A DNA stretch of 64,000 nucleotides from Mogibacterium sp. GTDB lineage: Bacteria; Bacillota; Clostridia; Peptostreptococcales; Anaerovoracaceae. The stretch lies in assembly GCA_016775335.1 (NCBI GenBank), contig JAEUGJ010000033.1:23699-87698 (forward strand), written 5' to 3'. Under the pieces are notes generated by a model. That model searched no databases, was not told the origin of the DNA, and saw only the letters and a program-made list of their open reading frames with translations. The translations under genes were made by a program, and so were the position numbers. Position 1 is the first letter of the stretch; each line of letters opens with the position of its first letter. Below, one piece after another: positions 63,786 to 64,000 of the stretch.

Positions 63786-64000
63786 TAATAGAAAATAAGA
63801 GAGAGAAAGACGGTATGTCATCTCACGCATTATGAAGTTCCCGTGAAGTGTTGTGCATTTTCGGCAATTCAGACCCAATCTGCACAACATTTTCGTCGAG
63901 ACGGCAGTTCTTTGTCGGCAATTAGAGAAATCATCAATAGATAACGGATTATCCTATTAGAATCATCCCGGATTCCCCTGAAAAACCGTACTATTTTTAT
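63786..64000. other. Intergenic region at the right edge
   Basis: No supportable gene. A 9-bp inverted repeat TGTTGTGCA (63849-63857) / TGCACAACA (63881-63889), each arm followed by TTTTCG, and a repeated CGGCAATT (about 63862 and 63916) are present. Confidence 0.4.

Noticed and set aside
63693..63890. 65-codon frame on the minus strand upstream of pepF
   Set aside because: It overlaps the pepF start and promoter palindromes, has no ribosome site and resembles no family I recognise.

Overview
The window is a 64 kb piece of a bacterial chromosome of moderate G+C, almost entirely coding, from a low-G+C-lineage Gram-positive anaerobe (Firmicutes, class Clostridia). Family XIII/Anaerovoracaceae-like bacteria would fit, but the genus cannot be read from the sequence. 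The lineage call rests on gene order (plsX-rnc-smc-ftsY-der), a perfect CIRCE element before clpB, a leucine T-box before leuA, a MurT/GatD pair, a K+-dependent-type membrane pyrophosphatase and DUF975/CmpB-type membrane proteins. No tRNA, rRNA or CRISPR array was seen.

Layout, left to right. 1-154: tail of an XRE regulator. 263-3151: an M20 carbamoylase-type amidohydrolase coupled to a 2Fe-2S/ASKHA protein of the corrinoid-activator type. 3200-6825: a VWA protein, a MoxR-type AAA+ ATPase and a BspA-type leucine-rich-repeat protein in one tight operon. 6874-9478: rpsO and pnp, with a probable S15-binding leader. 9568-15166: DUF2207 and LemA envelope proteins, polyphosphate kinase, and a CmpB-like membrane protein. 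15191-16644: a small A+T-richer accessory patch with a class III Fic enzyme, an internally deleted IS110-type transposase and a broken Phd/YefM antitoxin. 16900-21059: ileS (type 2, unusual signature motif) and rlmN. 21150-32070: an eight-gene housekeeping operon, plsX-rnc-smc-ftsY-der-plsY-miaB-M50 protease. 32104-34795: CIRCE-controlled clpB. 34830-38562: a MurJ/YtgP-like flippase, MurT and a GatD that lacks its catalytic residues. 38619-40531: GntR regulator (minus), nth and trmL. 40584-43647: gap, pgk, tpiA. 43735-52062: branched-chain amino acid genes, leuA-leuB leftward under a T-box and ilvB-ilvN-ilvD-ilvA rightward. 52372-58378: secG, hppA, pheS, pheT. 58506-63709: thiN, a DUF975 protein, and a leftward pepF-nadK-RluA operon.

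Most of the content is core metabolism and information processing. The observations most worth a second look are: a GatD without the glutaminase Cys and His next to a diverged MurT; a PlsY acyltransferase fused to what looks like a degenerate GpsA NAD-binding domain; an isoleucyl-tRNA synthetase with the swapped GXHH signature; and the VWA/MoxR/LRR operon, whose VWA protein has lost the Glu of its HExxH-like motif. Highly expressed genes (rpsO, pnp, ileS, gap, pgk, hppA) visibly use different arginine codons from their neighbours.
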